A stretch of 64,000 nucleotides of DNA from Nitratiruptor sp. (GTDB lineage Bacteria > Campylobacterota > Campylobacteria > Campylobacterales > Nitratiruptoraceae): the NCBI GenBank assembly GCA_009659925.1, contig PUXW01000019.1:1-64000 (forward strand), given 5' to 3'. Every line of letters begins with the position of its first letter. The first letter of the stretch is position 1. The notes under the pieces are model-generated. The model saw nothing but the letters and a program-made list of their open reading frames with translations. It searched no databases and was not told where the DNA came from. This document shows positions 40,989 through 48,496 of this stretch, piece by piece. The position numbers were made by a program, and so were the translations under genes.

Positions 40989-41030
40989 TTGGATGGGATG
41001 GTGTTGTTTAAAAAGTAGTCAATTGGCTTT

Positions 41031-41039
41031 TGCTATAAT
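41031..41039 (+). promoter_or_regulatory. Extended -10 promoter for the coiled-coil membrane protein gene
   Basis: TGC-TATAAT at 41031-41039 is a full extended -10 element 26 bases from ATG 41065. It is divergent from the glnA promoter about 50 bases away. Confidence 0.6.
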
Positions 41040-41064
41040 CGAAAAAATGGACAAGGGGGATTCA

Positions 41065-41625
41065 ATGGCCAATGTAGAGAAGAGTTTGCAAAAGGTTGCC
41101 CTCGTTCTGGATCGCTTGGTTCAAAAGGTAGAAGAGATCGACAAGCGCTTGAAGCGAGTGGAGGAGAGGGTTTTGAATTCCTCCCAAGAGGAGGGCAGGG
41201 AGAATAAGGGTCCAGGAAGGGGTATGGAGCTTTCCAAAGGGAATATGGCTCCATCCCAAGAGGCTCTATCCCCCCGCTCAACCTCTTCTTTTGGAGCCAA
41301 TGCGGGAGCCTCCTTCCTCGGTTCCCTGGCTGGGGTTGTGGCCGGCATGGGGCTCTACCATCTCCTCTTCGACGATGGGGTAGAGCCCAAGGAGATGGCC
41401 GAGAAGATGGGTATGGATGAGAGTGCTCTGGAGGGAATCGAAGAGCGCCTTGCGGGAATTGAGGAGCAGTTAGAAGATCTCGACCAAGAGCTCGATGCCC
41501 TCTTGGCCCAGGAGGAGGATGGCGGTTTGGATGGGGAGGAGTTTGTGAGTTTGGACGACTATTTAGCCAGTGAAGAGGGGGAGATGGGCGGCTTCGACGA
41601 GGATTTGGGAGTCGACGAGGTTTAA
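41065..41625 (+). CDS. Hypothetical coiled-coil protein with a glycine-rich membrane segment
   Basis: This 186-residue protein has no recognised name. Residues 1-45 form a heptad-like coiled coil (VALVLDRLVQKVEEIDKRL). A low-complexity Ser/Pro/Gly stretch follows. A Gly/Ala-rich hydrophobic segment (about 80-105, FGANAGASFLGSLAGVVAGMG) could enter a membrane. The C-terminus (about 115-186) is strongly acidic. It resembles inserted or vesicle-inducing glycine-zipper proteins in style only. ATG 41065 with AAGGGGGA is preferred; ATG 41047 lacks a ribosome site. Its stop shares TTAA with the convergent PHP gene. Confidence 0.65.
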   Translation: MANVEKSLQKVALVLDRLVQKVEEIDKRLKRVEERVLNSSQEEGRENKGPGRGMELSKGNMAPSQEALSPRSTSSFGANAGASFLGSLAGVVAGMGLYHLLFDDGVEPKEMAEKMGMDESALEGIEERLAGIEEQLEDLDQELDALLAQEEDGGLDGEEFVSLDDYLASEEGEMGGFDEDLGVDEV

Positions 41626-42413
41626 AGGGGAATGAGCTCCATCGTACGCTCCCGGAAGATGGCCTGTTTGCTAAAGCCAAGCTCTCTGGCCAGAGCCCGG
41701 GCCTCTGGCTGTCCCAATCCCACTTGATCGGGAGCATGGGCATCGCTGCCGAAGGTGATGGGAATGTCGAGCTCTCCGATCTCTTGGAGCAAGAGGAGGG
41801 AGGGGTAGGGCTCTTGGACCGGTTTGCGCATACCCGCCGTATTGATCTCCACTGCCATCTGGCTCTCCTTGATAGCCTTGAGGGCCCCTTTGGCCAGGAG
41901 GCGGATGTCCCGCCTGGGGCGGTGGCCGAAGAGTTTGATAAGGTCGATATGGCCGACAATGTCGAAGAGACCACTTCGAGCCATGGCCTCGATCCCTTGG
42001 AAGTAGCGTTGGTAGATGGTATCCACGTCGACACTCTTCCAAGTCCCGATGAATTCCGGATTGTCAAAGCCCCAAAGCTCTCCGTGGAGCGGGAGGAAGT
42101 GGATCGATCCGATGAGATAGTCCACTGGGGCTTTGAGGATGCGCTCTTCTAAATAGTTGGGCAAGAAGTCAACTTCGTAGCCCAGGAGGATTTGGATCTC
42201 TCCCTGGTAGCGCTCCCGGAGGCTCAGCACCTCCTCCTCGTAGCGGTCCGCTTCTTGCAAATTCATCCGGTACCGCTGGTCGAAGGCCATCGGAGCGTGG
42301 TCGCTAAAGCCAAAGAGGTGAATCCCCTTGGCGATAGCCTCCTGGACGAATTGCTCCATCGAACCTGTGGCGTGATTGCAAAGTGGTGTATGGTTGTGTA
42401 AGTCGACGACCAT
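41622..42413 (-). CDS. PHP-domain histidinol-phosphatase (HisJ/HisK type)
   Basis: This 263-residue PHP-family phosphatase probably dephosphorylates histidinol phosphate in histidine synthesis. Metal ligands include DLHNHT (His6, His8), the FSDHAP motif (about 36-41), Glu of GYEVDFLP (near 80), His of GSIHFLP, HIDLIK (near 152) and the final SDAHAP (about 229-234), all needed for the trinuclear site. Length is usual for HisK. It diverges from the ankyrin gene with a 53-base gap. General PHP phosphoesterase activity is the alternative. Confidence 0.85.
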   Translation of the reverse strand: MVVDLHNHTPLCNHATGSMEQFVQEAIAKGIHLFGFSDHAPMAFDQRYRMNLQEADRYEEEVLSLRERYQGEIQILLGYEVDFLPNYLEERILKAPVDYLIGSIHFLPLHGELWGFDNPEFIGTWKSVDVDTIYQRYFQGIEAMARSGLFDIVGHIDLIKLFGHRPRRDIRLLAKGALKAIKESQMAVEINTAGMRKPVQEPYPSLLLLQEIGELDIPITFGSDAHAPDQVGLGQPEARALARELGFSKQAIFRERTMELIPL

Positions 42414-42426
42414 CCTTCCCCCATTG

Positions 42427-42435
42427 TGCTATAAT
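42427..42435 (+). promoter_or_regulatory. Extended -10 promoter for the ankyrin gene
   Basis: TGC-TATAAT at 42427-42435 lies 31 bases before ATG 42467. The same nine-base form occurs at 41031-41039. Confidence 0.6.
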
Positions 42436-42466
42436 TGATCCAATTATACCACGAGGGGGGATGGCG

Positions 42467-42943
42467 ATGGATCTTTTTACCCAGATCCGCAATGATAGCC
42501 TCTTTGGGGTGCGCAAGGCCTTAGAAGGGATCGAGGATCTAGCCGGCTTACGCAATGAGAAGGGGGAGTCCCCCCTACAGGTAGCCATTCGTACAGGGGC
42601 TTCTCTAGAGCTTTTTGCCCTCTTGGTGGAGGCCGGGGCCGATATCTTCGAGGTGGACGAGGAGGGGGTAGGGCTCTTGGACGAGGCCATCAAGAAGGGG
42701 CGTCTCGATATTGTCCGCTTCCTCGTGGAGCAAGGGATCGATCCCAATACGACCAGACGCAAGTCCGGCTTTACCCCCTTCATGGCCGCTATGGCCTACG
42801 GAGACGAGCCCATCGCCCGCTACCTCCTCTTCGAGTGCGGGGTCGATCCGGATGTGCGGGATAGCTTCCACAAAAGTGCCGCCGATTACGCCAGGATGAC
42901 TGGCTATGGCCACCTGGTCCAACTTTTAGAGCAACGCCGTTAG
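42467..42943 (+). CDS. Ankyrin-repeat protein
   Basis: This 158-residue cytoplasmic protein has four ankyrin-like repeats. Visible units are GESPLQVAIRTGASLELFALLVEAG (about 34-58), GVGLLDEAIKKGRLDIVRFLVEQG (about 68-91), GFTPFMAAMAYGDEPIARYLL (about 101-121) and the end cap SFHKSAADYARMTGYGHLVQLL. Such folds mediate protein contacts; no partner can be inferred. ATG 42467 fits the GAGGGGGG ribosome site, while ATG 42461 is too close to it. A 23-base gap leads to the U32 gene, so co-expression is likely. Confidence 0.82.
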   Translation: MDLFTQIRNDSLFGVRKALEGIEDLAGLRNEKGESPLQVAIRTGASLELFALLVEAGADIFEVDEEGVGLLDEAIKKGRLDIVRFLVEQGIDPNTTRRKSGFTPFMAAMAYGDEPIARYLLFECGVDPDVRDSFHKSAADYARMTGYGHLVQLLEQRR

Positions 42944-42966
42944 GAGGTTTCGTGGAGGAAGGGTCG

Positions 42967-44229
42967 ATGCGGGAGGTCGAGCTTCTCGCTCCAGCCGGTA
43001 ACTTGAAGAAGCTCAAGATCGCCCTGGCCTATGGGGCCGATGCAGTTTATGGGGGGGTGAGCCACTTTAGTCTGCGTCTGCGCAGTGGGAAGGAGTTCAC
43101 CTACGAGAGCTTCGCCGAGGGGGTAGAGTATGCCCACCAACTGGGACGCAAGGTCTATGTGACCATCAACGGTTTTCCCTTCAACTCCCAACTCAAACTC
43201 TACGCCTCCCACATCGAGCGGATGGCGGCCATGGAGCCGGATGGTTTCATCGTCTCCACCCCCGGGGTGATCCGGCTCTGCCAGCAGATTGCCCCCCATA
43301 TTCCAATCCACCTCTCCACCCAGGCCAATGTGATGAACTACCTCGACGCCCAGGTCTACTACGAGTTGGGGGTGCGTCGGATCATCGCTGCCCGGGAGAT
43401 CAGCCTCAAGGATCTTGTCGAGATCAAGTCCCACCTCCCCGATTTGGAGTTGGAAGTCTTCGTCCATGGGAGTATGTGCTTCGCCTATAGTGGGCGCTGC
43501 CTCATTAGCTCCTTGCAAAGTGGGCGGGTTCCCAACCGGGGGAGTTGTGCGAACGATTGCCGCTTCGAGTATACCCTCTATGCCGAAAATCCCGAGACAG
43601 GAACCCTCTTGCGTCTGGAAGAGGTGGAGGGGGAGGGGACCTACATCATGAATGCCAAGGACCTCAACCTCGCCAGCCATTTGAAGGAGATTGTCGAGAG
43701 CGGAGTGGTCGATAGTCTCAAGATCGAAGGGCGTACCAAGAGCGACTACTATGTGGCCATCACAACCAAGGCCTACCGGATGGCCCTGGAGGATCTAGCG
43801 GCTGGGCGCTTTCGCCCCCAGCTCTACCAGGCTGAGTTGGCCACCACCAAACACCGAGGCTTTACCGACGGCTACCTGGTTCACCGCCCCTTTGAGCGCT
43901 TCGACACCCAAAAGCTCGATAGTTCCATTGGAGAGGGAACCCACCAGGTCGTCGGAGAGGTAAGGGAGGATGGCCTCTCTTTCTTGGCCAAGGATCGGGT
44001 ATGCCAAGGGGATGTGGTGGAGGTGGTCCTTCCCCAGGCAGAAGAGCCGACTCCCTGCCGTAACGAGCTGGGGGAGCTCTTCGCCCGGGAGGGGCGCTGG
44101 TATTTGCGCCTCAACCGGATCGAGGCTGGAGGACGGGAGTATGAGTGTATCCACAGCGGAAACACCAATCCGGTCCGCCTCCCTTGCCCCCTGCCCCCCT
44201 ATGCCTTGTTAAGGAGGTCCCTTGATTAG
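42967..44229 (+). CDS. U32 peptidase-family protein (TrhP/RlhA-like RNA hydroxylation)
   Basis: U32 proteins, once called collagenase-like, act in tRNA wobble-uridine (TrhP) or 23S rRNA (RlhA) hydroxylation and carry an iron-sulfur cluster. The 420 residues start ELLAPAGNLKKLKIALAYGADAVY-like, the family hallmark. The U32 signature EVFVHGSMCFAYSGRCLIS (about 160-178) and GSCANDCR give the conserved cysteines. The C-terminal beta domain (about 325-420) is present. ATG 42967 with GGAGG eight bases upstream is preferred to GTG 42952. The stop overlaps the next gene's TTG start. Confidence 0.87.
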   Translation: MREVELLAPAGNLKKLKIALAYGADAVYGGVSHFSLRLRSGKEFTYESFAEGVEYAHQLGRKVYVTINGFPFNSQLKLYASHIERMAAMEPDGFIVSTPGVIRLCQQIAPHIPIHLSTQANVMNYLDAQVYYELGVRRIIAAREISLKDLVEIKSHLPDLELEVFVHGSMCFAYSGRCLISSLQSGRVPNRGSCANDCRFEYTLYAENPETGTLLRLEEVEGEGTYIMNAKDLNLASHLKEIVESGVVDSLKIEGRTKSDYYVAITTKAYRMALEDLAAGRFRPQLYQAELATTKHRGFTDGYLVHRPFERFDTQKLDSSIGEGTHQVVGEVREDGLSFLAKDRVCQGDVVEVVLPQAEEPTPCRNELGELFAREGRWYLRLNRIEAGGREYECIHSGNTNPVRLPCPLPPYALLRRSLD

Positions 44230-44506
44230 GGCGATCCTGCCCGTTTGGTGGGCCTGGCAGTGGCGGGTTCTCGTGGCGGTCTTCCTGGCCAATATGGCCA
44301 TCTTCTTCCTCTTACTCTTGCTGCGCCTCTTCTTAGGTCTTTCTCAAGAGAGTTTGATTATAATAAACAACCTCTTTTCCCTGGGCGTGACTATCTATGC
44401 GTCCATCTATTTTCTGGCCTACGCTTTGGGACTATCCTATCCCCACATTCGGATAGTGATCCTCCCGAAGGAGGCCGATCCCTATCGCATAGCTGCAAGG
44501 AAGTAA
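44222..44506 (+). CDS. Small two-helix membrane protein
   Basis: This 94-residue protein is not recognised. It starts at TTG 44222 with AAGGAGGTCCC immediately upstream, overlapping the U32 gene by eight bases. It has two membrane helices: about 14-42 (VLVAVFLANMAIFFLLLLL) and 52-74 (LGVTIYASIYFLAYALGL). Trp residues (WWAWQW) mark the first interface, and a short basic tail follows. Purine gene purE begins 11 bases after the stop. It is likely a small inner-membrane protein of unknown job. Confidence 0.65.
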   Translation: MIRAILPVWWAWQWRVLVAVFLANMAIFFLLLLLRLFLGLSQESLIIINNLFSLGVTIYASIYFLAYALGLSYPHIRIVILPKEADPYRIAARK

Positions 44507-44517
44507 AGGAGTCTTTT

Positions 44518-45027
44518 GTGCGATTCGTCTCGATTATTATGGGAAGCAAGAGTGACTATGAAGTGATGCGGGAGTGTGCCAAGGTATTGGAGAAGTTTGG
44601 GGTCCAATATGAGATGATCATCTCCAGCGCCCATAGGAGTCCCCATAGAACCAAGAGCTATGTGACCCAGGCCGAGGAGCGGGGGGCCAAGGTCTTCATC
44701 TGCGCTGCTGGAATGGCGGCCCATCTGGCCGGAGTTGTGGCGAGTTTGACCGTGAAACCGGTTATCGGAGTCCCGATGAAGGGGGGATTCCTCGACGGGA
44801 TGGATGCCCTCCTTTCGACGGTCCAAATGCCGGCTGGAATGCCTGTGGCCACCGTGGCCGTTGGAAAGCCCGGGGCGGTCAACGCCGCCTATTTGGCCAT
44901 GCAGATCCTTGCTATCGATGATCCCGAACTCCGGGCCAAGCTCGAAGAGGACCGCCTGGCCAAGGCCAAAAAGGTCGAACTCGATTCCAAGGAGATCGAG
45001 GTACTCATCGGGGATAAAGAGGGCTGA
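44518..45027 (+). CDS. purE: N5-carboxyaminoimidazole ribonucleotide mutase
   Basis: PurE class I converts N5-CAIR to CAIR in purine synthesis. The 169 residues have the phosphate/ribose loop MGSKSDYEVM, catalytic His in SSAHRSPHRT, AGMAAHLAG, and the conserved PVIGVPMKGG...GMPVATVAVG block. The start is GTG 44518 with AAAGGAG six bases upstream, giving the standard family N-terminus (FVSIIMGSKSD). purK is not adjacent. The stop overlaps the DUF89 gene as TGATG. Confidence 0.93.
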   Translation: MRFVSIIMGSKSDYEVMRECAKVLEKFGVQYEMIISSAHRSPHRTKSYVTQAEERGAKVFICAAGMAAHLAGVVASLTVKPVIGVPMKGGFLDGMDALLSTVQMPAGMPVATVAVGKPGAVNAAYLAMQILAIDDPELRAKLEEDRLAKAKKVELDSKEIEVLIGDKEG

Positions 45028-45902
45028 TGTGGATGAAACCCGAATGCCTGGTCTGCCTCTTCGACCAGGCTCTGCGAACCGCTCGGATCCTCCAGTGTGA
45101 TGATGGGTGTGCCGCTTCCATCTTGCATTTAGCGGCTAGGGATATCGAAGGCTTCGATCTGGACCAAACACCTCCCGAGGCTGCCGCCAAACTCTATCCC
45201 GATATCGCCGCTTTCCTGGGCCAGGAAGATCTTTATGCGGCTAAGAAGATCGAATCGACCAACAAAGCCCTGGCCTACCTCGACTTCGTTTGGGCCCAGA
45301 TCGATCAAGCCCCGTGCAAGATCGACGCCGCTTTGCGGGCTGCGGTGGCTGGAAATGTCATCGACTTTGCCACCCAGGTCCATTTTTCCATCGAAGAGGA
45401 GATCGCGAAGGTCTTCGAGGCGGAGTTTGCCATCGACGAGAAGCCCCAGTTCATCCAGCGTCTGGAAAAGGCCCGGACTTTCATGCTCGTCGGAGATAAT
45501 GTCGGGGAGCATGTCTTCGACAAGGTGCTCTTGGAGGTGATTGAGGAGTACTACCCCGATTTGCAGAAGTACTATGTCGTCCGAGGTAGGCCGATCATCA
45601 ACGATGTAACTGCCAAGGAGGCCCGGGCTATCGGGATCGATACCCTGGCTACAATCGTCGATAGTGGGGTCGACACTCCAGGGCTCTTGCTGGAGCGGGC
45701 CAACGAGCAGACCCGGCGGCTCTTTGAGGAGGTCGACCTCATCCTAGCCAAGGGGATGGGGAACTTCGAGTGTCTCGATACCCTGGGGGATGGGCGGCTC
45801 TTTCACCTTTTTAAGGTAAAATGCCAGGTCGTGGCGGATCGGGTCGGCCGAGATGTAGGGGATTTGATCGCCCTTTGGAACAACCATATCAAGGAGGTGT
45901 GA
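45027..45902 (+). CDS. DUF89-family metal-dependent phosphatase (damage-control type)
   Basis: This 291-residue protein belongs to the DUF89/ARMT1-like family, which in other organisms dephosphorylates damaged or overflow sugar phosphates. Seen elements: N-terminal CLVCLFDQAL with two Cys, AGNVIDFAT (near 109), VGDNVGEHVFDKVLLE with the metal Asp-Asn (near 154-169), VRGRPIINDVT, DSGVDTPG and AKGMGNFECL (near 239). These are the metal and phosphate motifs of subfamily I, normally found in bacteria and archaea. It overlaps purE (TGATG) and glutaredoxin (TGATG). The substrate is unknown; proximity to purE hints at a ribose or nucleotide phosphate. Confidence 0.85.
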   Translation: MWMKPECLVCLFDQALRTARILQCDDGCAASILHLAARDIEGFDLDQTPPEAAAKLYPDIAAFLGQEDLYAAKKIESTNKALAYLDFVWAQIDQAPCKIDAALRAAVAGNVIDFATQVHFSIEEEIAKVFEAEFAIDEKPQFIQRLEKARTFMLVGDNVGEHVFDKVLLEVIEEYYPDLQKYYVVRGRPIINDVTAKEARAIGIDTLATIVDSGVDTPGLLLERANEQTRRLFEEVDLILAKGMGNFECLDTLGDGRLFHLFKVKCQVVADRVGRDVGDLIALWNNHIKEV

Positions 45903-46144
45903 TGAGTCAAAAGAAACGGGTCGTTCTCTTCACCAGTCCAGGCTGTGTCTGGTGTACCAGGGCGAAGCAGTTCTTCCGCAAACATGGGATCAAGTTCAAG
46001 GAGATCGACATCTCCAAGGATCAGAAGGCGGCGCAAGATTGTATGCGCCATGGGTGTCGGGGGGTCCCTGTCGTCTTGGTAGGCAACCGCTGGATTTGTG
46101 GATTCGATCAGGCCAAGATCGAAAAGGAGCTGGGAATCGCCTAA
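45902..46144 (+). CDS. Glutaredoxin-like protein
   Basis: This 80-residue thioredoxin-fold protein has a redox CVWC motif (about 15-18, SPGCVWCTRAK) and the cis-Pro loop GVPVVLVG. The C-terminal GFDQAKIEKEL helix matches glutaredoxin/NrdH-like proteins. With no upstream glutathione genes in view, it may receive electrons from thioredoxin reductase as NrdH does. ATG 45902 overlaps the DUF89 stop. A 60-base gap leads to glyQ. Confidence 0.85.
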   Translation: MSQKKRVVLFTSPGCVWCTRAKQFFRKHGIKFKEIDISKDQKAAQDCMRHGCRGVPVVLVGNRWICGFDQAKIEKELGIA

Positions 46145-46204
46145 GCTCCAGCCACAAGGGAGAGATCTCCCCCTCTTTCCAATTCGTCGCATAAGGCAGG
46201 GTTC

Positions 46205-47059
46205 ATGATCACCTTCACCCAACTCCTCCTCAAACTCCAGGATTTTTGGGCCAACCAGGGCTGTACAATTCTCCAGCCCTACGATATCCCAAGTGGTGCG
46301 GGTACCTTCCATCCCGCTACCTTCCTCAAGACCCTCGATCCAAGACCGTGGGCGACGGCCTATGTGGCGCCGAGCCGCCGCCCCACCGACGGGCGTTACG
46401 GGGAAAACCCCAACCGGCTGGGAAGCTACTACCAGTTCCAGGTGATCATCCAGCCAAGTCCGGATAACATCCAAGAGCTCTACCTGGAGAGCCTCGCGGC
46501 TTTGGGGCTCGATTTGAAAGAGCACGACATCCGTTTCGTCGAAGACAACTGGGAGAGTCCGACCCTTGGGGCCTGGGGCCTTGGCTGGGAGGTCTGGCTC
46601 GATGGGATGGAGGTGACCCAGTTTACCTACTTCCAGCAGATTGGAGGGTTCGAGTGCCATCCGGTTGCGGTGGAGATCACCTATGGAACCGAGCGGCTGG
46701 CTATGTATTTGCAAGGGGTCGAGAGTGTCTTCGACATCCTCTGGAGTCCAGGGGTTACCTACGGCGATGTCCACAAACGCAGTGAATACGAGATGAGTAA
46801 GTACCACTTCGAGTTGGCCGATACCAAGATGCTCTTTGATCAGTTCGACGCCTATGTGCGGGAGTGTAATCGCTGCCTTGAAGCCAAACTCCCCCTGCCC
46901 GCCTACGATTATTGCCTTCTGGCCAGCCACACCTTCAACATGCTGGATGCCCGAAAGGCCATTAGTGTAACCCAGCGGCAAAACTACATTTTAAAGGTGC
47001 GGGAGTTGGCCAAGGGGTGTGCCCAGGTCTACAAGGAGCAGCTCGATGCGCGTGGCTGA
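46205..47059 (+). CDS. glyQ: Glycyl-tRNA synthetase alpha subunit
   Basis: GlyQ is the catalytic subunit of the bacterial alpha2beta2 GlyRS. The 284 residues contain motif 2 and 3 type sequences of the class IIc fold: [18 protein letters not shown] near the start, [24 protein letters not shown], and [22 protein letters not shown]. Length fits (E. coli 303). The beta subunit gene glyS is not in the window. The next genes follow the H. pylori order HP0960-HP0956. The 3' end overlaps the Nif3-like gene by 14 bases. Confidence 0.95.
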   Translation: MITFTQLLLKLQDFWANQGCTILQPYDIPSGAGTFHPATFLKTLDPRPWATAYVAPSRRPTDGRYGENPNRLGSYYQFQVIIQPSPDNIQELYLESLAALGLDLKEHDIRFVEDNWESPTLGAWGLGWEVWLDGMEVTQFTYFQQIGGFECHPVAVEITYGTERLAMYLQGVESVFDILWSPGVTYGDVHKRSEYEMSKYHFELADTKMLFDQFDAYVRECNRCLEAKLPLPAYDYCLLASHTFNMLDARKAISVTQRQNYILKVRELAKGCAQVYKEQLDARG

Positions 47060-47777
47060 GTATCTCCAACTCCTCGATACCATCTCCCCCTTCGCCCTCC
47101 AGGAGGAGTGGGATAACAGCGGGTTGCAGGTAGGCCATAGGGAGTGGGAGGTGGAGGGGGTCGTCGTCGCCATCGATTTGGATCGAGAACTTCTGGAGAT
47201 CCTCCCTCCCCGGGCCCTCCTCATCACCCACCACCCCCTGCTCTTTGCTCCCCTCAAGCGTTTCGATCTGGCAGGTTATCCGGCGGGTCTCATCGCAGGG
47301 CTTTTAGAAAAGCGCATCGCCCATATCGCCTTGCACACCAACTTCGACAAGAGCCACCTCAACCGCTATGTGGCCCAGAAGGTGCTGGGAGTGGAGGAGG
47401 TGGTCTGTGAGGGGCTGGTCTGCTCTTTCCAGCGTCCTATGGATTTTGAGGAGGCGCTCCAGTGGATCCAGCAGGCCTTCAAACTCCCTTACGTACGCTA
47501 TGTCCCCCCAGCCAGCAAGGAGGTCAAGGATTTCGCCCTGACTACAGGCAGTGGGGGAGGGCTCATCGGAAAGATCGATGCCGATCTCTTCCTCACGGGG
47601 GACTTGAAGTACCACGATGCCATGCGGGCGAGGGTTCTCGGTCTTGGGGTCGTCGATATCGGCCACTTCGAGAGCGAGATCCACTTTGCTCCGGCCCTAG
47701 CCGAAGAATTGAAAAAAAAGGGAATAGAGGCTATAATTGCACCAGTTGAAAACCCCCTACGCTACAAAGGCAGTTGA
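47046..47777 (+). CDS. Nif3-like dinuclear metal protein (YbgI family)
   Basis: This 243-residue protein matches the Nif3/YbgI family (often called GTP cyclohydrolase 1 type 2), hexameric with a dinuclear metal centre. Metal ligands are LITHHPLLF (about 59-67), ALHTNFDKS and the late HFESE (about 211-215). ATG 47046 overlaps glyQ, and its stop overlaps the next gene as TGATG. It corresponds to H. pylori HP0959 by position. The biochemical role remains unsettled. Confidence 0.85.
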   Translation: MRVAEYLQLLDTISPFALQEEWDNSGLQVGHREWEVEGVVVAIDLDRELLEILPPRALLITHHPLLFAPLKRFDLAGYPAGLIAGLLEKRIAHIALHTNFDKSHLNRYVAQKVLGVEEVVCEGLVCSFQRPMDFEEALQWIQQAFKLPYVRYVPPASKEVKDFALTTGSGGGLIGKIDADLFLTGDLKYHDAMRARVLGLGVVDIGHFESEIHFAPALAEELKKKGIEAIIAPVENPLRYKGS

Positions 47778-48493
47778 TGAAGCAGTTTATCGACCAGTTG
47801 GTGGAGCTCTCCAAGATCGACAAGCAGATCGACGAATTTGGGCCCAAGATCGAGGCGGTAGAAGAGAAGCTCAAGCGGGCCCAGGAGGAGGTGGAGAGCC
47901 TCAAACGGGGGATTGACGAGATCGACGAAGAGATCAAGGAGTGCCAGGTCAAGCAGGCCAAGAATGAGCTCCATCTCAAAGAGCTGGCCGAAAAGCTGAA
48001 AGAGATCGAGAAGAAGAGTGCCCAGGTCAAGACCGAAAAGGAGCTCAAGGCCCTCCAGCTCGAAGAGGATATCGCCAGGGAGCAGATCAACTTCGCCAAC
48101 GAGGAGATCGAACGGCTAGAGCGGCTTTGCACCACCAAACGGGAGGAGCGGGAAGAGCTTCTGGCCAAATTGCAAGAGCAGGAGAGCGCCCTCGCTCAGA
48201 TCAAGGAGGCAGTGGAAGAGGAGCTGGCCAACCTCAACGCCCAGCGGGAAGCCCTCTTCGAGAAGAAGAGCCAGCTCATTGCCAAGATTCCCCAGCCTAT
48301 TCTGGTCTTCTACGAGAAGATTCGCCGCTGGGCCGGTAATAGCGCCGTCGTCCCCGTACGCAAGCAGGCCTGTATGGGGTGTTATATGAAGATCAACGAC
48401 AAAACCTACGCCCAGGTGATCAAAGGGGAGGAGATCACAACCTGTCCCCACTGCGGTCGCATCCTCTACCTGGAGGAGGAAGAGCAGCCCTAG
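47777..48493 (+). CDS. Coiled-coil zinc-ribbon protein, HP0958/FlgZ homologue
   Basis: This 238-residue protein has a long antiparallel coiled coil (about 5-170, almost continuous Glu/Lys/Leu heptads) and a C-terminal zinc ribbon with CMGCY (near 200) and CPHCGR (near 225). In H. pylori, HP0958 stabilises sigma-54 (RpoN) and binds flaA mRNA, and is needed for flagella. The neighbours glyQ, Nif3-like and waaA are in the same order there. It starts as TGATG with the upstream stop. Whether this organism is flagellated is not shown in the window. Confidence 0.87.
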   Translation: MKQFIDQLVELSKIDKQIDEFGPKIEAVEEKLKRAQEEVESLKRGIDEIDEEIKECQVKQAKNELHLKELAEKLKEIEKKSAQVKTEKELKALQLEEDIAREQINFANEEIERLERLCTTKREEREELLAKLQEQESALAQIKEAVEEELANLNAQREALFEKKSQLIAKIPQPILVFYEKIRRWAGNSAVVPVRKQACMGCYMKINDKTYAQVIKGEEITTCPHCGRILYLEEEEQP

Positions 48494-48496
48494 GAG

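Noticed and set aside
45803-46981. 392-codon frame spanning the DUF89 end, glutaredoxin and glyQ on the - strand
   Set aside because: It crosses three well-supported genes in antisense and has no recognisable motif.
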